Below, one piece after another: positions 24,468 through 32,727 of a stretch of 64,000 nt of DNA. The stretch spans positions 310,001 to 374,000 of the forward strand of contig NZ_QOHJ01000004.1 of the NCBI RefSeq assembly GCF_003319185.1, in the 5' to 3' direction. Position 1 is the first letter of the stretch, and each line of letters begins with the position of its first letter. A model generated the notes under the pieces. That model saw only the letters and a program-made list of their open reading frames with translations. It made no database searches and had not been told where the DNA came from. Position numbers and translations under genes: made by a program. This DNA is from Blastococcus sp. TF02A-30. Lineage in GTDB: Bacteria; Actinomycetota; Actinomycetes; Mycobacteriales; Geodermatophilaceae.

Positions 24468-25298
24468 ATGACCGCCGCCCCTCCCCCGCGCCGGGTGCTG
24501 ATCACCGGTGGCGCCTCCGGCCTCGGTGCCGCGCTCGCGGCCCGCTACGCCGCCCGCGGCGACCGCGTGCTCGTCACCGACCGGGCCGACACCGCCGACG
24601 TCCCCGCCGGGGCGACCTACCGCCGCCTCGACATCACCGCCGAGGACGACTGGACGGCGGCGCGCGCCGCCGTCCGCAGCGAGTGGGGCGGCCTCGACGT
24701 CCTGGTGAACAACGCCGGCATCGCCGCCGGCGGCCGCATCGACCGGCTCTCGGGCGAGCACTGGCGGCGGGTCCTCGACGTGAACGTGCTGGGCGCGGTC
24801 ACCGGCTGCCGCACCTTCGCGCCGCTGTTCAAGGAGCAGGGCGCCGGGCACCTGGTGAACGTGGCGTCGGCCGCCGGCCTGGTGCACTCGCCCGCCATGA
24901 CCAGCTACGACGCCGGCAAGGCCGCGGTGGTCGCGCTGTCGGAGAGCCTGCGCTGGGAGCTGGGGCCCTGGGGCGTGGCCGTCTCGGTGGTCTGCCCGTC
25001 GTTCTTCCGCACCAACCTGGCCGCGTCCCTGGACGACGACGACCCGATGATGGGCCAGGTCGCCACCCGGCTGATCGCCCGCTCGCGGCTCGGCGCCGAC
25101 GAGATCGCCGCCCGGGTGGTGCGCGCCGTCGACGCCGGCACCTTCCTCGTCCTGCCCGACCGGGACGCCCGGATCGCCGCCTGGACCAAGCGGCTGGCCC
25201 GCCCCCTCTACGACCGGCAGATGCGGGCGATGGGCGCCCGCATCCGCCGCGCCGAGCAGCAGCCGGCGCCCGACCGCACCGAGGAGCGCTCCGCATGA
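24468..25298 (+). CDS. Short-chain dehydrogenase/reductase, first of a four-gene operon
   Basis: The 276-residue classical SDR has the NAD(P) motif TGGASGLGA near residue 15, NNAG near 85, catalytic Ser in VASAAGL near 140, and YDAGK (Tyr/Lys) near 152. The residue after the second strand is Asp (LVTDRAD), which usually favours NAD over NADP. The ATG is 7 nt after TAGCGT (24455-24460), so the operon message is probably leaderless. The stop overlaps the ATG of the next SDR gene. Two SDRs, a phosphotransferase-family protein and an SMP-30-like protein follow each other with 4-bp overlaps. Confidence 0.9.
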   Translation: MTAAPPPRRVLITGGASGLGAALAARYAARGDRVLVTDRADTADVPAGATYRRLDITAEDDWTAARAAVRSEWGGLDVLVNNAGIAAGGRIDRLSGEHWRRVLDVNVLGAVTGCRTFAPLFKEQGAGHLVNVASAAGLVHSPAMTSYDAGKAAVVALSESLRWELGPWGVAVSVVCPSFFRTNLAASLDDDDPMMGQVATRLIARSRLGADEIAARVVRAVDAGTFLVLPDRDARIAAWTKRLARPLYDRQMRAMGARIRRAEQQPAPDRTEERSA

Positions 25299-26041
25299 GC
25301 ACCGGCACCATCGTCATCACCGGCGCGAGCGCCGGCCTGGGCGCGGAGATGGCCCGCCAGTTCGCCGCGCTCGGCTACGACCTGGCGCTGTGCGCCCGGC
25401 GCACCGAGCGGCTGGACGCCCTCGCCGAGGAGATCCGCGCCGCCACCGGCCGGCGGGTGGAGACCGCGGCGCTCGACGTCACCGACGCCGACGCCGTCCC
25501 GGCGGTGTTCGCCGGGTTCGCCGAGCGGTTCGGCACGATCGACCGGGTCGTCGTCAACGCCGGGCTGGGCAAGGGCGCGCCGCTGGGCACCGGCCGGGCC
25601 GACGCCAACCGCGAGACGGCGATGACCAACTTCGTCGGCGCGCTGGCCCAGACCGAGGCGGCGCTGGAGATCTTCCGGCGGCAGGGCCGCGGGCACCTGG
25701 TCCTGATCTCCTCGATGTCCGCGCTGCGCGGCATGCGGAAGTCGATGACCACCTACGCCGCCACCAAGGCCGGTGTCGCGGCGATCGCCGAGGGCCTGCG
25801 CTCCGAGCGCATCCCCGGCCTGGACGTCTCGGTGGTCTACCCCGGCTACATCCGCTCCGAGATGAACGAGCACGTCACCCAGAAGACCCGCTTCATGGTC
25901 GACACCCCGACCGGCGTCCGCGCGATGGTCGCCGCGATCGAGGCCCGCCGCGCCAAGGCCTACGTCCCGGCCTGGCCGTGGGTGCCGATCGGCGTCCTCA
26001 TGCGCGTGCTGCCGCTGTCGGCGGTGCGGAAGCTGACGTGA
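25295..26041 (+). CDS. Short-chain dehydrogenase/reductase, second of the operon
   Basis: The 248-residue SDR has TGASAGLGAEMA near residue 9, an Arg-rich segment after the second strand (CARRTERLDAL) that suggests NADP, VNAGLGKGAPLG near 88, catalytic Ser in ISSMSALRG near 137 and YAATK near 152. The C-terminus is hydrophobic (PWVPIGVLMRVLPLSAVRKL), a membrane-associating tail common in SDRs acting on lipids. It overlaps both neighbours by 4 bp (ATGA, GTGA). With the other SDR it could perform a two-step oxidation/reduction on a lipid-like substrate. Confidence 0.88.
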   Translation: MSTGTIVITGASAGLGAEMARQFAALGYDLALCARRTERLDALAEEIRAATGRRVETAALDVTDADAVPAVFAGFAERFGTIDRVVVNAGLGKGAPLGTGRADANRETAMTNFVGALAQTEAALEIFRRQGRGHLVLISSMSALRGMRKSMTTYAATKAGVAAIAEGLRSERIPGLDVSVVYPGYIRSEMNEHVTQKTRFMVDTPTGVRAMVAAIEARRAKAYVPAWPWVPIGVLMRVLPLSAVRKLT

Positions 26042-27171
26042 CGGCGTCCTCCCCCGGCGCACGGGACGTCCGCACCGAGGACGCCTTCGACGTCGCCGCG
26101 GTGGCCGGCTGGCTGGCCGCGCACGCCGATCCCGACCGCGCCGGCGTCGACCTCACCGCCGTTCCCGAGGTGCGCCAGTTCTCCGGCGGCGTCTCCAACC
26201 TCACGTACCTGCTGCGCTACCCCGACGGCGACCTCGTCCTGCGCCGCCCGCCGCGCGGCGCGCACCGTGGCAGCGCGCACGACGTCGCCCGCGAGCACCG
26301 CATCCAGACCGCGCTGGGCCGGGTGCTGCCCTACGTCCCGACGACGGTCGCCCTGTGCGAGGACACCGCCGTCATCGGGACGCCGTTCTACGTGATGCGG
26401 CGGATCGCCGGACCGATCCCGCGCAAGGAGCTGCCGCGCGACGTCCGGCTGTCCGAGGCGCAGGTCGCCGACCTCTGCCGCAACGTCGTCGACCTGCTGG
26501 CCGACCTGCACGCCGTCGACGTCGGCGCCGCGGGGCTGGGCGACCTCGGCAGGGGGCCCGGTTACGTCCGCCGCCAGGTCGAGGGCTGGTCGGAGCGGTA
26601 CCGCCGCGCGCGGACCTGGAACGTCGGCACGTTCGGCCCGGTCATGCGCTGGCTGGCCGAGAACCAGCCCGCGGACCGGCCGCACGTGCTGGTGCACAAC
26701 GACTTCCGGTTCGACAACGTCGTGCTCGACCCGGCCGACCCCACCCGGCCGGTCGGGCTGCTGGACTGGGAGCTGGCCACCGTCGGCGACCCGCTCATGG
26801 ACCTCGCCTCGGCCCTGGGTTACTGGGTGCAGGCCGACGACGGGCGGCTGCTCCAGCTGTTCCGGCGCCAGCCCACCCACCTGCCCGGGATGATGTCCCG
26901 CGAGCAGGTGGTGGCCCGCTACGGCGAGCGCACCGGCACGCGGGTGACCCGGCGCGAGTGGCTCTGGTACGAGGTGTTCGGTCTGTTCCGCGTCGCGGTG
27001 ATCGCCCAGCAGGTGTACCAGCGCTACCTGGCGAAGCAGACGACGAACCCGCAGTTCCGGCTGTTCGGCGTCGCCGTCGTGGTGCTCGAGCTGCGCTGCC
27101 GGCGGCTCATCCGCCGGGCCCGGCGGATGAGCCCGGCCGACGCCGACCGCACCCTGGGGAGCCCCGCATGA
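26038..27171 (+). CDS. Phosphotransferase-family protein (APH/ACAD10-type kinase)
   Basis: The 377-residue protein has the aminoglycoside-phosphotransferase fold of the ACAD10/ACAD11-like group. Signs are QFSGGVSNLTYLL near the N-terminus (Gly loop), VLRRPP with the Lys position occupied by Arg, the catalytic block VLVHNDFRFDNVVLD near 220, and LLDWELATVGDPLMDLA near 245 (metal site). In known cases such kinases phosphorylate 4-hydroxyacyl-CoA (human ACAD10/11) or, in levulinate breakdown, LvaA-type proteins. Here it sits between two SDRs and an SMP-30-like protein, so a hydroxylated-lipid or acyl substrate is a reasonable inference. Confidence 0.85.
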   Translation: MTASSPGARDVRTEDAFDVAAVAGWLAAHADPDRAGVDLTAVPEVRQFSGGVSNLTYLLRYPDGDLVLRRPPRGAHRGSAHDVAREHRIQTALGRVLPYVPTTVALCEDTAVIGTPFYVMRRIAGPIPRKELPRDVRLSEAQVADLCRNVVDLLADLHAVDVGAAGLGDLGRGPGYVRRQVEGWSERYRRARTWNVGTFGPVMRWLAENQPADRPHVLVHNDFRFDNVVLDPADPTRPVGLLDWELATVGDPLMDLASALGYWVQADDGRLLQLFRRQPTHLPGMMSREQVVARYGERTGTRVTRREWLWYEVFGLFRVAVIAQQVYQRYLAKQTTNPQFRLFGVAVVVLELRCRRLIRRARRMSPADADRTLGSPA

Positions 27172-28160
27172 CCCGCCGCCTGATCCGCCCCCGCCGCTGG
27201 GCGCCGCCCGCCGCACCGGCAGGCGCCGGCACCGGCGCCTTCCGCATCGCCCGGCGGCTGCCGACCGGCGGCTCCGGGCCCGAGGACGTCGTCTTCGACA
27301 CCGCCGGGCGCATCGTCACCGGGCTGGCCGACGGCCGCGTCGTGCGCATCGACCCCGCCACCGGCGCGGTCACCGAGGTGGGGACCACCGGCGGCCGGCC
27401 GCTGGGCGTGGAACCCTGCCCCGACGGCAGCGTGCTCGTCTGCGACCACGACCGCGGGCTGCTGCGGATGGCCGCCGACGGCGGCGTCGAGGTGCTGGTC
27501 GACCGGGTGGACGGCGAACCGCTCACCTTCGCCAGCAACGTGGTGCAGGGCGCCGACGGCACGATCTGGTTCACCACCTCGACCAGCCGCTGGACCGTCG
27601 ACGAGCACCTCGGCGACATGTTCGAGCACTCGTGCACCGGCCGGCTCGTGCGCCGCGACCCGGACGGCACGGTCACCACCGTGCTGCCCGGGCTGAAGTT
27701 CGCCAACGGGCTGGTCCTGGCGCCCGACGGCTCGCACCTGCTGGTCGCCGAGACCAGCGGCTACCGCGTCCTGCGGCTCTGGCTGACCGGGCCGAGCGCG
27801 GGCCGCACCGAGCCGCTGGTCGAGAACCTGCCCGGGTTCCCCGACAACATGAGCCTGGGCAGCGACGGGTTGCTCTGGGTGGCCGTCGCCGCGCCGCGCA
27901 ACGCGCTGCTGGACCGGCTGCTGCCGCTGCCGGGCCTCCTCCGGGTGCTGCTGTGGAACGTGCCGCAGCGGATCCGGCCGAAGGCCACGCCGGTGGCCTG
28001 GGCCATGGCCTTCACCCTCGACGGTGATCCGGTGCACGACCTGCGCTCCTCGGACGCCGGGTACGACTTCGTCACCGCGATCGCCGAGCGCGACGGCACC
28101 CTGGTGGCCTCCGGCCTCCACGAGGACGACGTCGTGGTGCTGGAGCGCCCGGCCGGCTGA
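27168..28160 (+). CDS. SMP-30/strictosidine-synthase-like beta-propeller
   Basis: The 330-residue six-bladed propeller-type protein has repeats such as PEDVVFDTAGRIVTGLADGRVVRIDP near residue 40, GVEPCPDGSVLVCD, WFTTSTSRW, and the conserved block LKFANGLVLAPDGSHLLVAET near 185 followed by FPDNMSLGSDGLLWVAVA near 225. The last two are typical of the strictosidine-synthase-like/arylesterase subgroup, which often hydrolyses lactones. It is the last gene of the operon and overlaps the phosphotransferase stop by 4 bp. A lactone-opening step in the same pathway is plausible. Confidence 0.85.
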   Translation: MTRRLIRPRRWAPPAAPAGAGTGAFRIARRLPTGGSGPEDVVFDTAGRIVTGLADGRVVRIDPATGAVTEVGTTGGRPLGVEPCPDGSVLVCDHDRGLLRMAADGGVEVLVDRVDGEPLTFASNVVQGADGTIWFTTSTSRWTVDEHLGDMFEHSCTGRLVRRDPDGTVTTVLPGLKFANGLVLAPDGSHLLVAETSGYRVLRLWLTGPSAGRTEPLVENLPGFPDNMSLGSDGLLWVAVAAPRNALLDRLLPLPGLLRVLLWNVPQRIRPKATPVAWAMAFTLDGDPVHDLRSSDAGYDFVTAIAERDGTLVASGLHEDDVVVLERPAG

Positions 28161-28163
28161 CGC

Positions 28164-29102
28164 TCAGCGCCCGGGCGGGGCACCCCCGGGACCGCCTCCG
28201 CCGGGCGCCCCGCCGCCGCTGGGCGTGGTGGTCGTGTCCACGCCCAGGGCCAGCCGCACGGTGTAGCCGCCGCGCACGTCGCCGTCGACGGTGGCCAGCT
28301 GGCTCGCCCCGCCGTCGTCACCGAACACGGTGTCGGTGGTGAGGCCGACCCGCGCGAGGTTGGCGACCGACGCCTCGTACCCCTCGGTGGCGTACACCGC
28401 CTCGCAGACGTCCTGCGGCAGCGCGACCTGCGAGGTGGCGATCGCGTTCCCGCTGTCGGTGATGCTGCGCTGGTCCGGGTAGACCTCGACGTGGACGTGC
28501 GGCCAGCGGCCGTCGTAGCAGGCCGGGACGATGCTGGTGAACCGCACGCGGCCGGAGGAGTCGGCGATCTGCACGCCGCGCAGGAAGTTCTCGTCCTCGA
28601 CGCCGCTGGAGTACATCGAGTAGCCGCCCTCGCGGGTGCAGTGCCAGACGTAGACCGCGGCACCCTCGAACGGCACCCCGCCGTTCGCCAGGTCCCGGAC
28701 GGTCAGCTCCAGCGTCATCGGCACGCCCTCGGCCGTCCCCGAGGACTCCCCGAAGCTCGAGCGGAGATCGCTGCGCACGATGCCGCTCTGCTCGAGCACG
28801 TCCGGTCCGTTCGAGCCGTCGCCGGGGTACGGCCCGGCGGTCTCGTCGGGGATCTCACCGCTCGCCGCCCCCGCGGACGACGACGAGGACCCCGACGAGG
28901 AGGACCCCGACGACGACGCCGCGGTCCCGGAGCCCCCGCACGCGGCCAGCCCCAGGCCGGCCGCGCCGATCCCGAGCAGCGCCAGCAGCCGCCGCCGGTC
29001 GAGCAGCGTGCCGACGTCGAACGCCAGCCCCTGGTCCACCAGCTCCTCGTCGGGGCGGGGCAGCTCCCGGCCCGCGTAGCTGGGGCGTGCGTGCTGGGTC
29101 AT
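28164..29102 (-). CDS. Exported intradiol ring-cleavage dioxygenase-like lipoprotein
   Basis: The 312-residue protein begins with a Tat-type signal (LDRRRLLALLGIGAAGLGLAAC) whose end is a lipobox, L-A-A-C. A Ser/Gly linker follows, then an intradiol dioxygenase core with ETAGPYPGDG near residue 90, VYVWHC near 155, and RWPHVHVEVY near 200. The usual Tyr and His iron ligands are partly visible (Tyr in PYP; His in HC and HVHVEV). Extracytoplasmic members are known in actinomycetes but poorly studied. A TAGCGT hexamer at 29139-29134 gives a 31-nt leader with GGAGG before the ATG. It faces the end of the SMP-30 gene. Confidence 0.85.
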   Translation of the reverse strand: MTQHARPSYAGRELPRPDEELVDQGLAFDVGTLLDRRRLLALLGIGAAGLGLAACGGSGTAASSSGSSSSGSSSSSAGAASGEIPDETAGPYPGDGSNGPDVLEQSGIVRSDLRSSFGESSGTAEGVPMTLELTVRDLANGGVPFEGAAVYVWHCTREGGYSMYSSGVEDENFLRGVQIADSSGRVRFTSIVPACYDGRWPHVHVEVYPDQRSITDSGNAIATSQVALPQDVCEAVYATEGYEASVANLARVGLTTDTVFGDDGGASQLATVDGDVRGGYTVRLALGVDTTTTPSGGGAPGGGGPGGAPPGR

Positions 29103-29199
29103 GCGTCCTCCGGTGCGTCCTGGTGTCGCCGCGACGCTAGGGACGCCACCCGGTGGCACGCCTGGGCACCGGGTGCGAACTCCCTGGGAGGACCGGCGC

Positions 29200-30069
29200 T
29201 CAGCGCCCGATCTCGGTGCGGACGGCGTACAGCTCGGGGAAGAAGGTGAGGTCCAGCGCGCGGCGCAGGAAGCCGACGCCGGACGACCCGCCGGTGCCGC
29301 TCTTCGCGCCGATGGTGCGTTGCACGGTGAGCAGGTGGCGGAAGCGCCACATCTGGAAGTTGTCCTCGATGTCGACCAGGCTCTCACAGGCCTCGTAGAT
29401 CCCCCACGGGGTGTCGCTGGACTCGTAGATCCGCTGGAACACCGGCACGAGCTCCGGGCGCAGCGCCCACGGCTCCCGGACGTCGCGGGTCAGGACGTCG
29501 TCCGGGACCGCGAAGCCGGTGCGGGCGAGCAGCCGGAGGAACTCGTCGTACAGCGTCGGGCTGTCCAGCAGCTGCTCGAGCAGCTCACGGGCGGCCGGCT
29601 CGCCGTCGAAGACCTTCAGCATGGCCGCGTTCTTGTTGCCGAGCAGGAACTCCACCGCGCGGTACTGGTGCGACTGGAAGCCGGAGGCGTTGCCGAGCGC
29701 GCCGCGGAACTCGGCGTACTCGCGCGGGGTCAGGGTGGCCAGCACCGACCACTGCTCGGTCAGCGTGCGCTGGATGTTCTTCACCCGCGCCAGGCACTTG
29801 AGCGCCGGGTCCAGCTCGTCCTGCGTCAGGTAGCGCCGGGCGGCCAGCAGCTCGTGCAGCACCAGCTTCAGCCACAGCTCGCTGGTCTGGTGCTGGACGA
29901 TGAACAGCAGCTCGTCGTGGTGCTCGGGGGTGCTGCGCGGGTTCTGCGCCGAGAGCAGCTGGTCGAGGTCGAGGTACCCGCCGTAGGTCATCCGGCCGCC
30001 GAGGTCGGTGCGCACCGATGCTTCGAGGGGCCGCACGGAGCGGTCGGTCTCCCGCGGGTCGCTGGTCAT
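29200..30069 (-). CDS. kynA: Tryptophan 2,3-dioxygenase
   Basis: The 289-residue protein carries the family blocks [16 protein letters not shown] near residue 27, [19 protein letters not shown] near 50 (substrate pocket), [25 protein letters not shown] near 112-136, and [14 protein letters not shown] near 240 with the heme-ligand His. It opens the indole ring of L-tryptophan to N-formylkynurenine, the first step of the kynurenine route. Kynureninase and formamidase genes are not adjacent. The ATG is 6 nt after TAGCGT (30081-30076), so the message is probably leaderless. It is divergent from mqo. Confidence 0.95.
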   Translation of the reverse strand: MTSDPRETDRSVRPLEASVRTDLGGRMTYGGYLDLDQLLSAQNPRSTPEHHDELLFIVQHQTSELWLKLVLHELLAARRYLTQDELDPALKCLARVKNIQRTLTEQWSVLATLTPREYAEFRGALGNASGFQSHQYRAVEFLLGNKNAAMLKVFDGEPAARELLEQLLDSPTLYDEFLRLLARTGFAVPDDVLTRDVREPWALRPELVPVFQRIYESSDTPWGIYEACESLVDIEDNFQMWRFRHLLTVQRTIGAKSGTGGSSGVGFLRRALDLTFFPELYAVRTEIGR

Positions 30070-30132
30070 GGGAGCACGCTAGCCGTCCCCCGGGCGCCCG
30101 GCGGCTCCTCCGCGGGGGTGAGGGGGCTGCAG

Positions 30133-30161
30133 CGTTTCCCCGCCGCCGGAGCCGGGAAACG
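30133..30161. promoter_or_regulatory. Inverted repeat CGTTTCCC-N13-GGGAAACG in the kynA/mqo gap
   Basis: Perfect 8-bp arms lie in the 230-bp divergent region between tryptophan dioxygenase and mqo. The AT-rich core stands out from the context. It may be an operator; the same GGGAAACG word occurs twice upstream of the HNH gene at 19 kb. Confidence 0.4.
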
Positions 30162-30299
30162 GGCGGTACGGGGCCGGTTGCATGGCGAAGATCACGCGGG
30201 CGCGACATACCTCACACCCTCTGGACTCCATGTCGGGGCCCGATCCGGCCGACGATCAGTAGAGCGGCATCCCACCCGTGTGCAGCCAGAGAGGCAGAC

Positions 30300-31802
30300 G
30301 TGACCCCGGTATCCGGTGTAGTAGCTGACAGCGCGAACCCCGACGTGGTGCTCGTGGGCGGCGGCATCATGAGCGCCACCCTCGCGTCGCTGCTCGGGAT
30401 CGTGGCCCCCGACTGGTCGGTCACGGTGTTCGAGTCCGGATCCGCGGTGGCGGGCGAGAGCTCCGACGCCTGGAACAACGCCGGCACCGGCCACGCCGCC
30501 CTCTGCGAGCTGAACTACACGCCGGCCGGTCCGGACGGCCGGGTGGACCCGAGCAAGGCCGTCACCATCAACGAGCAGTTCCAGGTCTCGCGCCAGTTCT
30601 GGTCGCACCTGGTGCGCTCGGGGATGACCGGCTCCCCCAAGGACTTCATCACCCCGGTGCCGCACGTCAGCTTCGTCACCGGCGAGGCCGGCCGCCGCTA
30701 CATGAAGGCGCGCTACGACGCCCTGGCCGCCCAACCGCTGTTCGCCGGCATGGAGCACACCGACGACCCCTCGGTCCTCGCGCAGTGGATCCCGCTGGTC
30801 ATGGACGGCCGCGACCCGGAGGAGGTCGTCGCCGCGACCCGCTCGGTCGCCGGCACCGACGTCAACTTCGGCGAGCTCACCCGGCTGCTGTTCGCCGACT
30901 CCGCCCGTCGCGGCGTCGCGGTGCACACCCACCAGCGGGTCCGGGAGCTCGAGCGCGAGCCCGACGGCCGCTGGAAGGTCACCGTCGAGGACACCCGCTC
31001 CGGGGAGCCGCTGGTCGTGCGCACCCGGTTCGTCTTCGTCGGGGCCGGCGGTGGCGCGCTGCCGCTGCTGCAGAAGGCGGCCATCCCCGAGATCCGCGGC
31101 TTCGGCGGGTTCCCCGTCAGCGGCATGTTCCTGCGCACCAGCTCCCCGGAGCTGGTGTCCAAGCACCAGGCCAAGGTCTACGGCCAGGCCGCCGTCGGCG
31201 CCCCGCCGATGTCGGTCCCGCACCTGGACCTGCGGCTCATCGACGGCGACCACTCGCTGCTCTTCGGCCCCTACGCCGGCTTCTCGCCCAAGTTCCTCAA
31301 GGCCGGGTCGATGTTCGACCTGCCGCTGAGCGTCAAGCCGAACAACCTCGGCTCGATGCTGGGTGTGGCCCGCACCGAGATGGCGCTCACCCGCTACCTG
31401 ATCGGCGAGCTGCTCCAGTCGCGCGGGGCCCGGCACAAGTCGCTGCAGGCGTTCGTGCCCCGGGCCGAGCAGGCCGACTGGGACATGATCACCGCCGGCC
31501 AGCGGGTCCAGGTCATCAAGCGCGACCCGGGGTCCGGCAAGGGCGTGCTGCAGTTCGGCACCGAGCTGATCGTCGGCTCCGACGGCAGCATCGCCGGTCT
31601 GCTGGGCGCCTCCCCGGGTGCCTCCACCGCGGTGTCGGCGATGCTCACCCTGCTCGAGCGTGCCTTCCCCGACCGCACCGACGCCTGGCGGCCGCTGCTG
31701 CAGGAGGCCATCCCCTCCTACGGCCGGAAGCTGTCCGAGGACCCGGCGCTGCTGGCCGAGGTGCGCGCCGACACGACGCAGACCCTCGAGCTCAACGGCT
31801 GA
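30300..31802 (+). CDS. mqo: Malate:quinone oxidoreductase
   Basis: The 500-residue flavoprotein has the N-terminal FAD motif VVLVGGGIMSATLASLL near residue 16 and the family-specific blocks SSDAWNNAGTGHAALCELNYTP near 55, FWSHLVRSGM, PHVSFV, FVGAGGGALPLLQ near 248, and GFPVSGMFLRT. It oxidises malate to oxaloacetate and reduces quinone at the membrane, replacing or supplementing soluble malate dehydrogenase in the citric acid cycle. The GTG start follows GAGAGG. A hairpin directly after the stop ends the unit before the cold-shock gene. Confidence 0.95.
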   Translation: MTPVSGVVADSANPDVVLVGGGIMSATLASLLGIVAPDWSVTVFESGSAVAGESSDAWNNAGTGHAALCELNYTPAGPDGRVDPSKAVTINEQFQVSRQFWSHLVRSGMTGSPKDFITPVPHVSFVTGEAGRRYMKARYDALAAQPLFAGMEHTDDPSVLAQWIPLVMDGRDPEEVVAATRSVAGTDVNFGELTRLLFADSARRGVAVHTHQRVRELEREPDGRWKVTVEDTRSGEPLVVRTRFVFVGAGGGALPLLQKAAIPEIRGFGGFPVSGMFLRTSSPELVSKHQAKVYGQAAVGAPPMSVPHLDLRLIDGDHSLLFGPYAGFSPKFLKAGSMFDLPLSVKPNNLGSMLGVARTEMALTRYLIGELLQSRGARHKSLQAFVPRAEQADWDMITAGQRVQVIKRDPGSGKGVLQFGTELIVGSDGSIAGLLGASPGASTAVSAMLTLLERAFPDRTDAWRPLLQEAIPSYGRKLSEDPALLAEVRADTTQTLELNG

Positions 31803-31817
31803 TCCGACCGGCCCCGC

Positions 31818-31851
31818 AGACCCCCTCCCGGCCCGTGCCGCGAGGGGGTCT
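31818..31851 (+). terminator. Terminator of mqo
   Basis: AGACCCCCTC and GAGGGGGTCT form a perfect 10-bp stem with a 14-nt loop, 16 bp after the mqo stop. A short TT follows. Confidence 0.7.
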
Positions 31852-31863
31852 TGCGCATCGGGG

Positions 31864-32018
31864 TACAGTTGTCCCCGGTCGCTGTTGTACCTCTGCTCGT
31901 TCTCGAACGTCCGCAGTCGTCTCTGCCTGACGTTCCTCTCGGTCCATCCGGTCGGTGCGGCGGCCCCGGCCCGGCGACCTGCCGTGCCGGTCACCTCCAG
32001 CACGGAACGAGAAACATC
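31864..32018 (+). promoter_or_regulatory. Promoter and long 5' leader of the cold-shock gene
   Basis: TACAGT at 31864-31869 is a plausible -10. Transcription from about 31876 would leave a leader of about 140 nt before the ATG at 32019. The leader is less G+C-rich than its surroundings (TTGTACCTCTGCTCGTTCTC). Long structured leaders that change fold with temperature are well known for cspA-type genes. Confidence 0.5.
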
Positions 32019-32222
32019 ATGGCTCAGGGCACTGTGAAGTGGTTCAACGCGGAGAAGGGCTTCGGGTTCATCGCCCAGGACGGCGGCGGCGCCGACGTCT
32101 TCTGCCACTACTCCGCCATCGTGGCTGACGGCTACCGCTCGCTCGACGAGGGCCAGCAGGTCGAGTTCGACGTCACGCAGGGCCAGAAGGGCCCCCAGGC
32201 GGAGAACGTCCGCCCCATCTGA
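32019..32222 (+). CDS. Cold-shock protein, CspA family
   Basis: The 67-residue protein is a single cold-shock domain with both RNA-binding motifs: KGFGFI at residues 14-19 and DVFCHY at 27-32 (usual form VFVHF, here Cys-His-Tyr). It starts [10 protein letters not shown], the family norm. It binds single-stranded RNA and DNA and melts mRNA structure. A long leader precedes it and a strong hairpin follows, so it is a single-gene unit. Confidence 0.95.
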   Translation: MAQGTVKWFNAEKGFGFIAQDGGGADVFCHYSAIVADGYRSLDEGQQVEFDVTQGQKGPQAENVRPI

Positions 32223-32232
32223 TCCACCCCGG

Positions 32233-32267
32233 ACGGGGGTCACGGCGCAGCGCGCCGTGGCCCCCGT
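32233..32267 (+). terminator. Strong hairpin after the cold-shock gene
   Basis: The arms 32233-32248 and 32252-32267 pair over 16 positions with one G-T wobble and a 3-nt loop, followed by TCGTCGTT. It lies 11 bp after the cold-shock stop and 16 bp before the end of the convergent flavodoxin-like gene, so it may act on both. Confidence 0.75.
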
Positions 32268-32282
32268 TCGTCGTTCCCGGGG

Positions 32283-32723
32283 TCAGAGGCCGACGGCCAC
32301 CGTCGCGGCGAGCTCCCGGCAGGCCTCGAGGTCCGCGGGCCCGGGCGCCCCGGTGAGGTCGAGCGGCGCGGCCGCCTGCTTCCACCGCAGCGCCCCGGTG
32401 ATCCGGGCGACGCTCGCCAGCGCCCCGGCCGTGTCGTCGTTGCCGTGCACCCACACGCCGAACGGCAGCCCGGCGGTGGCGTCCAGGCACGGGTAGTAGA
32501 CCGTGTCGAAGAAGTGCTTGAGCGCACCCGACATGTAACCGATGTTGGCCGGCGTGCCCAGGAGCACGCCGTCGGCGGCGAGCACGTCCGCCGCCCCGGC
32601 CGACAGCGCGGGGCGCAGCACCGGCTCTACCTCCTCGACGAGGGCGATGCCCTCCTTCACCGCCTCGAGCACGGCCTGCAGCGCCGGCGACGGGGTGTGG
32701 TGGACGACGAGCAGGCGTGGCAT
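32283..32723 (-). CDS. Flavodoxin-like protein (NADPH-dependent FMN reductase family)
   Basis: The 146-residue protein begins LLVVHHTPSPALQAVLEAV, a flavodoxin-type phosphate loop (H-T-P-S-x-x-L). GTPANIGYMSGALKHFFDTVYYP near residues 56-78 is the FMN isoalloxazine loop of the WrbA-like NADPH-dependent FMN reductases. It probably works as an FMN-binding quinone or flavin reductase. The ATG lies 6 nt after CAGGAT (32735-32730, minus strand), so it has a leaderless-type start inside the 4-bp gap after mug. Confidence 0.85.
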   Translation of the reverse strand: MPRLLVVHHTPSPALQAVLEAVKEGIALVEEVEPVLRPALSAGAADVLAADGVLLGTPANIGYMSGALKHFFDTVYYPCLDATAGLPFGVWVHGNDDTAGALASVARITGALRWKQAAAPLDLTGAPGPADLEACRELAATVAVGL

Positions 32724-32727
32724 GCGG

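Noticed and set aside
29145-29157. GCCACC-C-GGTGGC palindrome upstream of the exported dioxygenase
   Set aside because: A 6-bp-arm dyad at a suitable place, but such words are frequent by chance at this base composition and nothing else supports an operator.
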